The notes: generated from the letters alone by a model not told the origin. Counted from the stretch's first letter, positions 55,846 to 63,946 are shown. The stretch: DNA of 64,000 nt from Mycobacterium sp. D16Q14 (GCA_002013415.1 MAEX01000021.1:37397-101396); one strand, 5' to 3'. Numbers and translations are program-made.

Positions 55846-56851
55846 CGGTCAGCACCGCTCCGATACCGAGCTTTTCCTTGATCTTCTTCTCGATCTCGTT
55901 GGCGACATCGGCGTTCTCCAACAGGAAGTTGCGGGCGTTCTCCTTGCCCTGACCCAATTGCTCACCCTCATAGGTGAACCAGGAACCGGACTTGCGGATG
56001 AAGCCCTGCTCCACGCCCATATCGATGAGCGACCCCTCCTTGGAGATGCCCTTGCCGTAGAGAATGTCGAACTCAGCCTGCTTGAACGGCGGCGACACCT
56101 TGTTCTTGACCACCTTGACGCGAGTGCGGTTACCCACCGCATCGGTACCGTCCTTGAGAGTCTCGATACGGCGCACATCAAGGCGAACCGATGAGTAGAA
56201 CTTCAAAGCCTTACCACCCGTGGTGGTTTCGGGCGAACCGAACATCACGCCGATCTTCTCACGGAGCTGGTTGATAAAGATCGCGGTGGTGCCCGAGTTG
56301 CTGAGCGCACCGGTCATCTTGCGCAGGGCCTGACTCATCAGGCGAGCCTGCAGACCGACATGGCTGTCGCCCATCTCGCCCTCAATTTCGGCGCGAGGCA
56401 CCAGCGCGGCCACCGAGTCGATGACGATGAGCGAGATGGCGCCCGAGCGCACCAGCATGTCTGCGATTTCCAGAGCCTGCTCACCGGTATCCGGCTGGGA
56501 CACGAGCAGCGAGTCGGTATCGACACCGAGGTTCTTCGCGTATTCCGGGTCGAGTGCATGCTCGGCGTCAATGAACGCGGCGATACCGCCGGCAGCTTGC
56601 GCGTTGGCCACCGCGTGCAGCGCGACGGTGGTCTTACCCGAGGATTCTGGCCCGTAGATCTCGACCACACGACCACGGGGCAAGCCGCCAATACCAAGCG
56701 CCACGTCCAGCGCGATGGATCCGGTCGGGATCACGGAGATGGGCTGGCGCACCTCGTCGCCCAGCCGCATGACCGAGCCCTTACCGAAGCTCTTGTCAAT
56801 TTGTGCGAGCGCGAGCTCGAGAGCCTTCTCGCGATCCGGTGCCTGCGCCAT
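55811..56851 (-). CDS. recA: Recombinase RecA (intein-free)
   Basis: Core of homologous recombination and SOS signalling, 346 residues. Walker A is GPESSGKTTVALHAVANAQA near residue 67, Walker B is SLIVIDSVAALVPRAEIEGE near 135, loop 2 includes INQLREKIGVMFGSPETTTG near 190, and the C-terminal domain ends acidic. ATG at 56851 has GGAGA upstream; ATG 56863 is an alternative. It runs uninterrupted through the position where M. tuberculosis RecA carries an intein. An SOS box lies about 140 bases upstream at 56988-57003. Confidence 0.97.
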   Translation of the reverse strand: MAQAPDREKALELALAQIDKSFGKGSVMRLGDEVRQPISVIPTGSIALDVALGIGGLPRGRVVEIYGPESSGKTTVALHAVANAQAAGGIAAFIDAEHALDPEYAKNLGVDTDSLLVSQPDTGEQALEIADMLVRSGAISLIVIDSVAALVPRAEIEGEMGDSHVGLQARLMSQALRKMTGALSNSGTTAIFINQLREKIGVMFGSPETTTGGKALKFYSSVRLDVRRIETLKDGTDAVGNRTRVKVVKNKVSPPFKQAEFDILYGKGISKEGSLIDMGVEQGFIRKSGSWFTYEGEQLGQGKENARNFLLENADVANEIEKKIKEKLGIGAVLTDEEVVPAPVDF

Positions 56852-56987
56852 GGTGTTCTCCATTTCGTCTTAGTGTTCGAAGATCGGTCCGATTCGGGTT
56901 GCCGATCGGTTGAGGTGGACGCTAATCGACCCCACCGACAAGCGATCTACCTGCGCGGACCGTTCGTTCGACTGCGATCAGAGTAAG

Positions 56988-57003
56988 ACGAACATCTGTT
57001 CGA
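56988..57003. promoter_or_regulatory. LexA box of recA
   Basis: ACGAAC-ATCT-GTTCGA, one mismatch from TCGAAC-N4-GTTCGA, upstream of recA on the minus strand. Confidence 0.8.
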
Positions 57004-57041
57004 ATCAAGCAGGCGCGCCGGTTCGGCGTGTCACCGCGCCA

Positions 57042-57236
57042 TCACCACTGATCGCGTGGGACGTCGAAATCGGCGCATAGCGCCCGCCACACGTCACGGG
57101 GTTCTGCCCCGTCTTCGACGGCCTGCGCCGCGGTGCGTCCGCCCATCGCGGTCAGAACGTGGTCGACCAGCACGGACGAGCCGTAGACCGCACCGAATCG
57201 ACCGGTGACTAGCTCATGAAATTCCGTCAGACGCAC
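57042..57236 (-). CDS. DUF3046 protein
   Basis: Small protein of 64 residues (Rv2738c type): MRLTEFHELVTGRFGAVYGS, VLVDHVLTAMGGRTAAQAVE, DGAEPRDVWRALCADFDVP. Single-domain helical protein conserved in Actinobacteria immediately upstream of recA. Function unknown. It follows the glycosyltransferase gene by 4 bases, so the two are likely cotranscribed. Confidence 0.88.
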   Translation of the reverse strand: MRLTEFHELVTGRFGAVYGSSVLVDHVLTAMGGRTAAQAVEDGAEPRDVWRALCADFDVPRDQW

Positions 57237-57240
57237 ACGG

Positions 57241-58398
57241 TCACTTTAGGGCCGACAGAACGTCCTGGCACACCCGTACCGGATCCTTGACGTCAACGGC
57301 GCCGGCAGCAGCCCGGCGAGCCGCCTCGGTATAGCGCTGATCCCCCAGAACACGACCGATGGCCCCGGTCAGCGAGTCTCGATTGAGTGGACGGACCAAC
57401 TCGGCACTACCTTGCCGCACAACACGATTCGCCAGCTCCCACTGATCCCCGCCGCCGGGAACCACCACCACCGGCACCCCGGCCAGCAGCGCCTTACTTA
57501 AAAACCCGTGTCCCCCACCACAAATGGCGAGATCCGCCCCGGCCAGCAACAAGTCCTGGCGCGCCAGCCCGGCAACGGCCCACGGCGGCAACCCCGATAC
57601 GGCCGGATCCAGCGCAGAGACAACCACGCGCGCACCCGCCGATTCCAAGGCTCCCAGCGCCAGTTCGGTCATCCCCTCGGCCCCGGTGAAGGCCGTCGAC
57701 GGTGCGATCACGACTACCGGGCCCGTACCCGAGGGGGGCTGCAGCACAACGTCTGTGGGCTCCCAGTGCAGCGGCCCCACCAGTACCGCCTCATCCGGCC
57801 AGTCCGGACGCGGCACCTCCAGCGCCGGCAGTGTCGCGATCAACCGTCGGACAGGCCCGGGATCTTTGGCGGACAATCCGATGCTCACCCGCGCTCGGGA
57901 ACGCTGACTCAGCCCTTCATTGATCGATTTCTGGGTCAGCTTACGCATCAGCACATCGCGCAGCCGGCCACGCAACCCCACCCCGGGAGCTAGTCCACTT
58001 CCCAATGGCGGCAAAGCTTTTGACGGAAGATATAGCGGATGCGGATTGAGCTCCACCCACGGCACACCGAGCAGTTCACCGGCCATACCACCGCAGGCGG
58101 TGATGACATCGGAGACGATCAGATGCGGCGATAGTTCACGCAACTGATCGACATTGGCCGCCGCCATGTATGCGGCACGCTGATGGATCTTGGTGCCGGA
58201 GTCCAAGTCGTCGTCCTCGGCACGCGGCTGCAACCCGAGAAGCTCGACCGATTCCACACCGGCCGAACGAGCCTGGTCGAGCCAGCGCGTTCCCGTCAGC
58301 AGCACCGGATCGTGGCCGGCGGCGGCGAATTTGAGACATAACGCGATCGCGGGAAAAGCGTGCCCGGGATCCGGACCAGCGACCACGGCGACACGCAC
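57241..58398 (-). CDS. GT1-family glycosyltransferase (MGT-like)
   Basis: Glycosyltransferase of 385 residues (Rv2739c type) with the GT-B fold. N-domain: VAVVAGPDPGHAFPAIALCL at residue 3 with the catalytic-type His, and HLIVSDVITACGGMAGELLG near 92. C-domain donor-binding signature: LAICGGGHGFLSKALLAGVP near 292 and VVVVPGGGDQWELANRVVRQ near 312. The macrolide-glycosyltransferase type HGG/GDQ motif is complete enough for nucleotide-sugar binding. The start is GTG at 58398. Sugar donor and acceptor are unknown; lipids or polyketides are typical. Confidence 0.87.
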   Translation of the reverse strand: MRVAVVAGPDPGHAFPAIALCLKFAAAGHDPVLLTGTRWLDQARSAGVESVELLGLQPRAEDDDLDSGTKIHQRAAYMAAANVDQLRELSPHLIVSDVITACGGMAGELLGVPWVELNPHPLYLPSKALPPLGSGLAPGVGLRGRLRDVLMRKLTQKSINEGLSQRSRARVSIGLSAKDPGPVRRLIATLPALEVPRPDWPDEAVLVGPLHWEPTDVVLQPPSGTGPVVVIAPSTAFTGAEGMTELALGALESAGARVVVSALDPAVSGLPPWAVAGLARQDLLLAGADLAICGGGHGFLSKALLAGVPVVVVPGGGDQWELANRVVRQGSAELVRPLNRDSLTGAIGRVLGDQRYTEAARRAAAGAVDVKDPVRVCQDVLSALK

Positions 58399-58426
58399 AG
58401 CCCTACCCTGCCACAGCGATTCGGGC

Positions 58427-58432
58427 TACCGT
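58427..58432 (+). promoter_or_regulatory. Leaderless -10 element (first LEH gene)
   Basis: TACCGT ends 7 bases before the ATG at 58440. Confidence 0.5.
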
Positions 58433-58439
58433 GAAACGC

Positions 58440-58883
58440 ATGACCTACAGCACGCTGGAACTGGCCGCGCTCACGCCGGCACAGACCGTCACCCGCTTCC
58501 TGGAAGCCGCTCAAAACGGTGACACCGAGTTCGCAGAAAGTGTCCTGGACGAGAATCTCGTCTACCAGAACGTGGGCCTGCCGACGATCCATGGACGTCG
58601 CGCAGCGCTGAAGGTGTTCGAGCCGTTCAAGCGCCCGGGTTTCGCTTTCGAAGTGCAGATCCATCGCACCACCACCAGTGGAAACACCGTGATGAATGAA
58701 CGCCACGATGCCATCGTCCTGGGTCCGCTGCGCCTGCAGTTCTGGGTCTGCGGGGTTTTCGAGATCTCCGATCAGGGCACCATCACCCTGTGGCGCGACT
58801 ACTTCGACATGTTCGACATGTTCAAGGCCACACTGCGCGGATTGGTGGGCATCCCGTTCCCCGCACTGCGGCCACGTTTCTGA
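58440..58883 (+). CDS. ephG: Limonene-1,2-epoxide-hydrolase family protein EphG
   Basis: Epoxide hydrolase of the small LEH fold, 147 residues, counterpart of Rv2740. The active-site residues known from the Rhodococcus enzyme are all present: Tyr and Asn in VYQNVGLP near residue 41, Arg-x-Asp in NERHDAIVLG near 89, and the second Asp in TLWRDYFDMFDM near 118. It opens epoxides without a covalent intermediate; the natural substrate in mycobacteria may be a sterol or fatty epoxide. ATG at 58440 lies 7 bases after TACCGT. A second LEH gene follows 101 bases downstream. Confidence 0.92.
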   Translation: MTYSTLELAALTPAQTVTRFLEAAQNGDTEFAESVLDENLVYQNVGLPTIHGRRAALKVFEPFKRPGFAFEVQIHRTTTSGNTVMNERHDAIVLGPLRLQFWVCGVFEISDQGTITLWRDYFDMFDMFKATLRGLVGIPFPALRPRF

Positions 58884-58972
58884 CCGCTAGTCGACCTACG
58901 AAGCGGTCCAGCCCGTCTTGGGCTGCACCCCGATATCTGGCCGCATCCCTTCTCTGATTCGCTGCGCGTGAC

Positions 58973-58978
58973 TACCGT
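58973..58978 (+). promoter_or_regulatory. Leaderless -10 element (second LEH gene)
   Basis: TACCGT ends 6 bases before the ATG at 58985, the same hexamer as at the first LEH gene. Confidence 0.5.
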
Positions 58979-58984
58979 TGCCCC

Positions 58985-59419
58985 ATGACGGACACGCTCG
59001 CCACCACAGCCCCCATCGAGATCGTTGAGGGATTCTGGGACGCCATGCGCCGCAGCGACGTCGCGGCCCTCGATGCGCTGCTCGACGATGCCGTGCGCTG
59101 GGAAAATGTGGGCCTGCCCACGGTCCGTGGGCGCACCACGGTGATGCGGGCGCTGTCCTCGCTGAATCTGCCGGGCGCCGGTTTCGACGTCAAGATCCAC
59201 CGGATCACCGCCACGGGCAACACGGTAATGACCGAGCGCACCGATGTCATCATCATGGGCCCGCTGCACATCGCGTTCTGGGTGTGCGGTGTCGCCGAGC
59301 TCTCCGACGATGGCACGGTCACGCTCTGGCGTGACTACGCCGACGTCTGGAACCTCACCAAGGGCCTCGCCCGCGGCATCCTCGGGACCGTGGTCCCCGC
59401 CCTGCGTCCGAAACTCTGA
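58985..59419 (+). CDS. Second limonene-epoxide-hydrolase-like protein with Tyr-to-Trp change
   Basis: Paralogue of the preceding gene, 144 residues. Colinear motifs: RWENVGLPTVRGRTTVMRAL near residue 36, ATGNTVMTERTDVIIMGPLH near 76, and DGTVTLWRDYADVWNLTKG near 104. The Arg-x-Asp and second Asp of the active site are kept, but the Tyr that helps hold the water nucleophile is Trp (W-E-N instead of Y-Q-N). The protein may therefore have altered substrate choice or be inactive as a hydrolase. It has its own leaderless promoter. Confidence 0.88.
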   Translation: MTDTLATTAPIEIVEGFWDAMRRSDVAALDALLDDAVRWENVGLPTVRGRTTVMRALSSLNLPGAGFDVKIHRITATGNTVMTERTDVIIMGPLHIAFWVCGVAELSDDGTVTLWRDYADVWNLTKGLARGILGTVVPALRPKL

Positions 59420-59422
59420 ACC

Positions 59423-59650
59423 TCATGGCAGCGGTGTCTTGTCCGCGTCCGTCACCGCTCGGTACAGCATCACGCCGCCGAGGATCAGCACACCGGCCAC
59501 CAGAATCGGGACCAAGAGCTTGAAGATGGCGCCCACCACAAGGAACGCTAGCCACACGACCAGCAGCACGCCAATGATCTTCCACAACAGAGGTACCCAC
59601 CGTTCTCTCGACTTGCTGCGATAGAGCAAGCCTGGCAGGGCGATGAGCAC
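59423..59650 (-). CDS. Small membrane protein (possible PspN-position gene)
   Basis: Protein of 75 residues with a basic N-terminus (LLYRSKSRERW) and two hydrophobic segments: LLWKIIGVLLVVWLAFLVVG near residue 21 and LVPILVAGVLILGGVMLYRA near 46. It is the last gene downstream of pspM on the same strand, after a gap of 42 bases, and is likely part of the clgR-pspA-pspM operon. In mycobacteria the fourth gene of that operon is called pspN; I cannot confirm that this short protein is the same. Function unknown. Confidence 0.7.
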   Translation of the reverse strand: MLIALPGLLYRSKSRERWVPLLWKIIGVLLVVWLAFLVVGAIFKLLVPILVAGVLILGGVMLYRAVTDADKTPLP

Positions 59651-59692
59651 CTGAGGAACCCCGGAACTCGAAGATCAGGGAAAGATCGGGGA

Positions 59693-60520
59693 TTACCCTG
59701 ACAACTGGCCAAGCTCATCGAGCGCGCCGGCCCACCCGGTGAGACGATCGGTGGCCGAGACCAGGTCATCGAAGAGCGGCCCGCGCGACATTGGCGAGGC
59801 GGCCACCGCTCCCCCATTTCCTGCCGATACCAATTGCGCTGCCGCGGTGACCAACTCGTTGTATTGCCGCACACCCGTGTCAAGCTGCGCGGTGAACGCC
59901 TTGATGGTCGGTTGCAGATACTCCCGAGTGTGTGGCGCCTCGACAGCGGCCTGCTCCATGGACACCACTTCTTTGGCGGTCGCGGCCATCACATACGCAG
60001 CCTGGTTGGCCGCCGCAAGGATTTGCCGCCCCTCGCTGTCCGGAATCATGTTGCCGCGCTCCACCACTCCGAGCAGAGAGAACAGTCCCCGCTCGGCGGC
60101 GTCCAGGGCCGCCATGGGCGGGCGGGCGGCGGAACCCAACGGCGGCAGCCGCCGCTCCACCCCGGGGCGCGGCGGCGGCAACGGCTCAGCCTTCAGGAAG
60201 CGGTACCGCACCAACAGATATGTCGCCGGAATGGCACAGCCGGCGGTGAGTAGCGCCGGAATGATCAGCAGCCAGGGCGGCGCACCGGTGGTCGCGAGCA
60301 CCGTGGTGACCAGCAGGCCTGCCACACAGGCCAGCGCCCAGCGGATACTCCAGCGCTTGGCCCGCAGCCGCTTCCGCAGCAGCTTCTCGCGTTTGTCGGA
60401 CATAGCGCGCATGCGATGGGCGAGTTCCTCACCAAGATCATTGACGTTGGTGAGGACGCGGCGCAGCAGCTGGTCCCAGCCCCCTTGCACCGCGGTGCGG
60501 CGAGACGGCTGGGGTGTCAT
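59693..60520 (-). CDS. pspM: PspM-like membrane protein
   Basis: Protein of 275 residues (Rv2743c type), the integral-membrane partner that works with PspA in envelope-stress response. ATG at 60520 is used. It shows a cytoplasmic charged N-terminus (NDLGEELAHRMRAMSDKREK), two membrane segments near residues 60-100 (WALACVAGLLVTTVLATTG and WLLIIPALLTAGCAIPATYL), and a soluble C-terminal region (QAAYVMAATAKEVVSMEQAA, AFTAQLDTGVRQYNELVTAA). It lies 115 bases downstream of pspA. Confidence 0.82.
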   Translation of the reverse strand: MTPQPSRRTAVQGGWDQLLRRVLTNVNDLGEELAHRMRAMSDKREKLLRKRLRAKRWSIRWALACVAGLLVTTVLATTGAPPWLLIIPALLTAGCAIPATYLLVRYRFLKAEPLPPPRPGVERRLPPLGSAARPPMAALDAAERGLFSLLGVVERGNMIPDSEGRQILAAANQAAYVMAATAKEVVSMEQAAVEAPHTREYLQPTIKAFTAQLDTGVRQYNELVTAAAQLVSAGNGGAVAASPMSRGPLFDDLVSATDRLTGWAGALDELGQLSG

Positions 60521-60635
60521 GTTCACATTGTGCCCGAAAATTTCGCGGCCGCCGAGTACGAATGTCCGTGCGACAAATCCGCCGAGTGCGAGCGACAACG
60601 CTCACACTCGGCGGATTGACGAGGAGAAAAAGCTA

Positions 60636-61430
60636 CTACTGGCCGAGCGGATTAGCCGGGTTGGCCTGCTCGGGTGCCGGTGTCGCGGTGCCACCGGCGG
60701 GAAGGGCCTCACCCTTCATGGAGGCGCGGATCTGCTCCAGGCGCGAATGCCCGGCCATCTGCACGCTGGCCTGCTGTACCTCAATCATGCGGCCCTGCAC
60801 CGAGTTCTGCGCCAGCTCTGCCGACCCCAGAGCATTGGCATAGCGGCGCTCGATCTTGTCGCGCACCTCGTCCAGGCTCGGGGTGTTACCGGGGGCCGCC
60901 AGCTCGCTCATTGACCGCAGCGAGGCGGACACCTGCTCCTGCATCTTGGCCTGCTCCAGTTGGCTCAGCAGCTTGGTCCGCTCGGCGATGCGCTGCTGCA
61001 GCATCATCGCGTTCTGCTCGACGGCCTTCTTGGCCTGGGCCGCGGCGGCGAGCGCCTGATCGTGCAGCGCCTTGAGATCCTCGACACTCTGCTCCGCGGT
61101 GACCAGCTGGGCGGCGAACGCCTCGGCGGCGTTGTTGTATTCAGTCGCCTTCGCGGCATCACCCGAGCCGGTGGCCTGGTCGGCCAGCGTCAGCGCCTGA
61201 CGAACGTTGACCTGAAGTTTCTCGACGTCAGCGAGCTGACGGTTGAGTCGCATCTCAAGCTGACGCTGATTCCCGATCACCGAGGCAGCCTGCTGCGAGA
61301 GCGCCTGGTGGTTCCGCTGGGCCTCCTCGATGGCCTGCTGAATCTGCACCTTCGGGTCTGCGTTCTCGTCGATCTTCGCGTTGAACAGTGCCATGAGGTA
61401 CTTCCACGCCTTGACGAACGGGTTAGCCAT
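60636..61430 (-). CDS. pspA: Phage-shock protein A (PspA)
   Basis: Membrane-associated coiled-coil protein of 264 residues (Rv2744c, 35-kDa antigen type) of the ESCRT-III-like PspA/IM30 superfamily; it stabilises the membrane under stress and binds ClgR. N-terminal amphipathic helix: NPFVKAWKYLMALFNAKIDE. Coiled coils: DPKVQIQQAIEEAQRNHQAL near residue 26, NQRQLEMRLNRQLADVEKLQ near 54, and ALAAAAQAKKAVEQNAMML near 126. The C-terminus is Ala/Pro/Gly-rich. It follows clgR after a 123-base gap. Confidence 0.94.
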   Translation of the reverse strand: MANPFVKAWKYLMALFNAKIDENADPKVQIQQAIEEAQRNHQALSQQAASVIGNQRQLEMRLNRQLADVEKLQVNVRQALTLADQATGSGDAAKATEYNNAAEAFAAQLVTAEQSVEDLKALHDQALAAAAQAKKAVEQNAMMLQQRIAERTKLLSQLEQAKMQEQVSASLRSMSELAAPGNTPSLDEVRDKIERRYANALGSAELAQNSVQGRMIEVQQASVQMAGHSRLEQIRASMKGEALPAGGTATPAPEQANPANPLGQ

Positions 61431-61553
61431 GAGATCGATCCGCTTTCTGTCGCAGTCGTCACTATCTAGGAGTGCGTGGGTCCCAACTTATCGGTTGCAC
61501 GCCGATCCACACACCCCCTACCGGGGCGCAAAACAATGCGACCGCCACAGTAG

Positions 61554-61904
61554 TTAGGCGGCCGCCATTGCGCGAACCTGCGGAATGACCACCTTGGTGG
61601 CGACGTCGATCCCGCTGAGTGAGCCGGCTGCCGATGCCACCGCGGGCTGCGAAGCCGCAGCGGGCGCCTCACGACGGGCCAGTCGCTCGCTGACCTCGGA
61701 TAACACCGCCGATAGCGGGACCTCGAGCGCACCGCAGATCGCGGCCAGCAGCTCGCTGGAGGCTTCCTTGCGACCGCGTTCCACCTCCGACAGATATCCG
61801 AGGCTGACGCGGGCGGAGTCCGACACCTCACGCAAGGTCCTCCCCTGCCCGGATCGCGCGCTCCGCAGGGTGTCGCCGATGGCCTCTCGAAGCAACAGCG
61901 CCAT
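61554..61904 (-). CDS. clgR: Transcriptional activator ClgR
   Basis: XRE-family activator of clp protease and psp genes, 116 residues. The helix-turn-helix spans about residues 10-70: RSARSGQGRTLREVSDSARV and SLGYLSEVERGRKEASSELL. ATG at 61904 has AAAGGAGAAGG upstream; a longer frame to 61940 is less likely. The C-terminus ends in Ala-Ala-Ala, like the degron through which ClgR is removed by Clp protease. Upstream is a GGAAC/CGTT promoter that would be read by SigE, completing the known SigE-ClgR-PspA stress circuit. Confidence 0.93.
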   Translation of the reverse strand: MALLLREAIGDTLRSARSGQGRTLREVSDSARVSLGYLSEVERGRKEASSELLAAICGALEVPLSAVLSEVSERLARREAPAAASQPAVASAAGSLSGIDVATKVVIPQVRAMAAA

Positions 61905-62208
61905 GTCCTTCTCCTTTGCGTCCTGAACGTCGGCGTCCATACCGCGTAGTAGTTGAGTCTGCCTTGCTCAACGTTGCCGCGCACGCGGAGGTTCCCAGAA
62001 GTTCGGGTGACAGACACCTCAGTCCGTCCACTGCCGGCGGCGGAGGCGCAGGAGGCGGCGGGCCAGGAGTCACTGGATCGGCGACGGCACGCCCGCCGCC
62101 TCCCAGAACAGCAAACTTAACCGTCACTGCTACCAGAGCCGCCGCGGCGCTAGCGCTTCGGATTGCAAAGTAGGTAGCATTGACCATTCTGGCGTTGATT
62201 ACTGCCAC
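61828..62208 (-). CDS. Doubtful secreted-protein frame upstream of and overlapping clgR
   Basis: GTG at 62208 preceded by AAGGAAGGG opens a 126-residue frame. The first 60 residues look like an export signal followed by a Pro-rich mature start (ASAAAALVAVTVKFAVLGGG, then VADPVTPGPPPPAPPPPAVD). The last 40 codons, Arg/Gly/His-rich, lie in a second frame over clgR, which makes that part look non-coding. It may be a gene whose 3' end has decayed, or a chance frame. The SigE-type promoter of clgR lies inside it. Confidence 0.25.
   Translation of the reverse strand: MAVINARMVNATYFAIRSASAAAALVAVTVKFAVLGGGGRAVADPVTPGPPPPAPPPPAVDGLRCLSPELLGTSACAATLSKADSTTTRYGRRRSGRKGEGHGAVASRGHRRHPAERAIRAGEDLA
61970..61995 (-). 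promoter_or_regulatory. SigE-type promoter of the clgR-psp operon
   Basis: Minus strand: GGAAC (61995-61991), 17 bases, CGTT (61973-61970), the same architecture as before sigB. Transcription would start near 61963, about 60 bases before the clgR ATG. Confidence 0.72.
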
Positions 62209-62663
62209 CGCCCTTCCTTTCACCCCTCATTCCCTAAAAGCTACAGCGACACTCTATATCCTGTGAAACAGGTATGATACTGCTAGAAGCAAATACTTAG
62301 ATCAGTCCGGTGATGCCTTTACGTATGGCTGCGAAGCTGTCGTGGTCTGTCCGGCATACACGACACAGAACCATTCAGCAGCGGCCACACATGAAGGCCA
62401 AGGTAAGCGTCACACCGCATCCCAGCGAATAATGCGCCCTACTTACCATCCGAGAGAACGACCCGGCATACCAACGGCCCAGCGAGCAAGGCCCAAGCAC
62501 ACATGAACCCGCCCCCAACACGCGATGACCGCCCGGCCCAGTGAACGCCAGCACCCGCCTGACTCCGCCCGCCCAAACAGTTCCGCACGATCAGCAGTGG
62601 CACCAGCTCGCCGCCCAGGGCGTATCGCGACGAGGCTGAAGGCTTTGGCAGCGCTGCTGGCTC
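62209..62663. other. 455-base stretch without a recognised gene
   Basis: More AT-rich than its surroundings at the left end. It contains a short hairpin (CCTGT-GAA-ACAGG near 62260-62276). A 39-codon frame starts at 62312 but has no family resemblance. No RNA gene or repeat is seen. Confidence 0.5.
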
Positions 62664-62999
62664 TCAACGGCACAGGGCCAGCGAGCCATACTCCACAGCC
62701 ACATCAGCTGCCACAAACCACGTGAGGGAACACAGTCCTGCCAACACGGCATGCCAATAGCAGAGTCGTTCATTGAACCGAATCATGCGGGCCACGGCCA
62801 CAATCGCAAGTATCACGCTGATACCAAAAGTGATCCAGAATCCCAAGTACAAGCCCGCAGACCAGAAGAGCTGGAACAGCACCACCGACAGTGTGAAACA
62901 CAGCAGCATGCTCAACCCAACGCCGACTGCGAGCGCTACGACCGTGAGGACGGCGGTTCTGGTGCTCAAAATATCCAATTTCCAGAAGGTGCGATGCAC
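62664..62999 (-). CDS. Small multi-pass membrane protein
   Basis: Protein of 111 residues with four hydrophobic segments: RTAVLTVVALAVGVGLSMLL at residue 14, VLFQLFWSAGLYLGFWITFG near 40, SVILAIVAVARMIRF near 60, and HAVLAGLCSLTWFVAADVAV near 83. No family is recognised. It lies between a gene-poor stretch and a secreted-protein gene on the same strand. It shows no charged catalytic motif. Confidence 0.6.
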   Translation of the reverse strand: MHRTFWKLDILSTRTAVLTVVALAVGVGLSMLLCFTLSVVLFQLFWSAGLYLGFWITFGISVILAIVAVARMIRFNERLCYWHAVLAGLCSLTWFVAADVAVEYGSLALCR

Positions 63000-63046
63000 C
63001 GAGCCACGATGCGGGTCGTTTTGCTCATGGTTAATCGTGCCGCGCC

Positions 63047-63595
63047 TCAGAAGGTCCAGCTACCACGATCTGACAACACGAACCCGTGGGACTCGCGGGC
63101 CAAATCACGCGGGGCTGAATCGATCCGGCAGACCACGAGGTACCCAGCCGGCGACCCGCATACGTGTCCGGCAACCTCGTAGTTGTGCGAAAGCCGGAGT
63201 GCCTGCCCTCGCGGCAGCGCCCGGTAGAAGTGTCGCAGGTCAGCGTCCGGGGCGGGCTGGGCGGTCTTCCCGAACTGCGCGTAACCAGTGTGGGTATTCA
63301 TGTCCCAGCCTGCAGACACGCGATTTTGGCCAGAAGGAACTCCGGGAAGATTCCCGATGCAGCTCGAGCTGTTGCTGAACCGGGTGTAATTCATGGCACA
63401 CCAGACATCAGGGGCGGGCCGGAATGAGTGTTGGTAGATGCCGCCTCCGAGGTAGTCGTACTCCTGGGCCGCGGGCAGGAAATCGACATCCGGGGCATCA
63501 GGCTGCGCGACCGCCAATGGTGCGCTGAACAGCAGCGCCCCGGCAGCCATGGCCGGGAAAAGACGCGGCATGCGCGTCTTTGGCAACATTGTCAT
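63047..63595 (-). CDS. Secreted protein, unknown
   Basis: Protein of 182 residues. ATG at 63595 gives a signal peptide of about 30 residues (MTMLPKTRMPRLFPAMAAGA, then LLFSAPLAVAQPD, cleavage likely after AVA). The mature part reads PDVDFLPAAQEYDYLGGGIY, DVWCAMNYTRFSNSSSCIGN, and SAGWDMNTHTGYAQFG, then HVCGSPAGYLVVCRIDSA. Four Cys may form two disulfides. Similar small exported proteins are common in mycobacteria and uncharacterised. Confidence 0.7.
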   Translation of the reverse strand: MTMLPKTRMPRLFPAMAAGALLFSAPLAVAQPDAPDVDFLPAAQEYDYLGGGIYQHSFRPAPDVWCAMNYTRFSNSSSCIGNLPGVPSGQNRVSAGWDMNTHTGYAQFGKTAQPAPDADLRHFYRALPRGQALRLSHNYEVAGHVCGSPAGYLVVCRIDSAPRDLARESHGFVLSDRGSWTF

Positions 63596-63737
63596 ACCGA
63601 CATTGTGCTTGTTCCAGACGTGCGAAGCCAGCCTGCGGCAACGCGGCGCGGCCAGGATGCAGTAGGAATCCAGCCGGTGAACATGCACTTTTCAAGGCAG
63701 GAGCCGGAGGGGTCAAGCAAACTTGGATAGCAACCAA

Positions 63738-63830
63738 ATGCCTACAGACAGGCCTCTGCAGGCAAACAGCCATCAGGTGTGCGACAAACGCGTGGCTGCG
63801 ATCGCGACATCCGAATCCAACACGGGATGA
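63738..63830 (+). CDS. Possible 30-codon frame, first of an overlapping pair
   Basis: ATG at 63738 opens MPTDRPLQANSHQVCDKRVA then AIATSESNTG; the stop TGA at 63828 overlaps the ATG of a second frame. The pair could be a broken single gene with a frameshift, or two coupled mini-genes. No ribosome site is obvious. Low confidence. Confidence 0.2.
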   Translation: MPTDRPLQANSHQVCDKRVAAIATSESNTG

Positions 63831-63904
63831 TCATCGAAGTAGCCCATGTTCCAGCCGCGCTAGAACCCGAGGATTTCGACAAGTTAATGAGAATCCACGA
63901 GTGA
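63827..63904 (+). CDS. Possible 25-codon frame, second of the overlapping pair
   Basis: Starts ATG at 63827 inside the previous stop: MIIEVAHVPAALEPEDFDKL and MRIHE, an acidic peptide. A terminator-like hairpin follows 43 bases later. Low confidence. Confidence 0.22.
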   Translation: MIIEVAHVPAALEPEDFDKLMRIHE

Positions 63905-63946
63905 CAAAAACATGAGAAAACCCGTGTCAGCCACGACAAGTTCGGC

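Noticed and set aside
55811..56851. RecA intein
   Set aside because: The coding sequence is continuous at 346 residues with no splicing motifs.
62312..62431. 39-codon basic frame in the gene-poor stretch
   Set aside because: No ribosome site, no recognisable pattern, and His/Arg content typical of random GC-rich frames.
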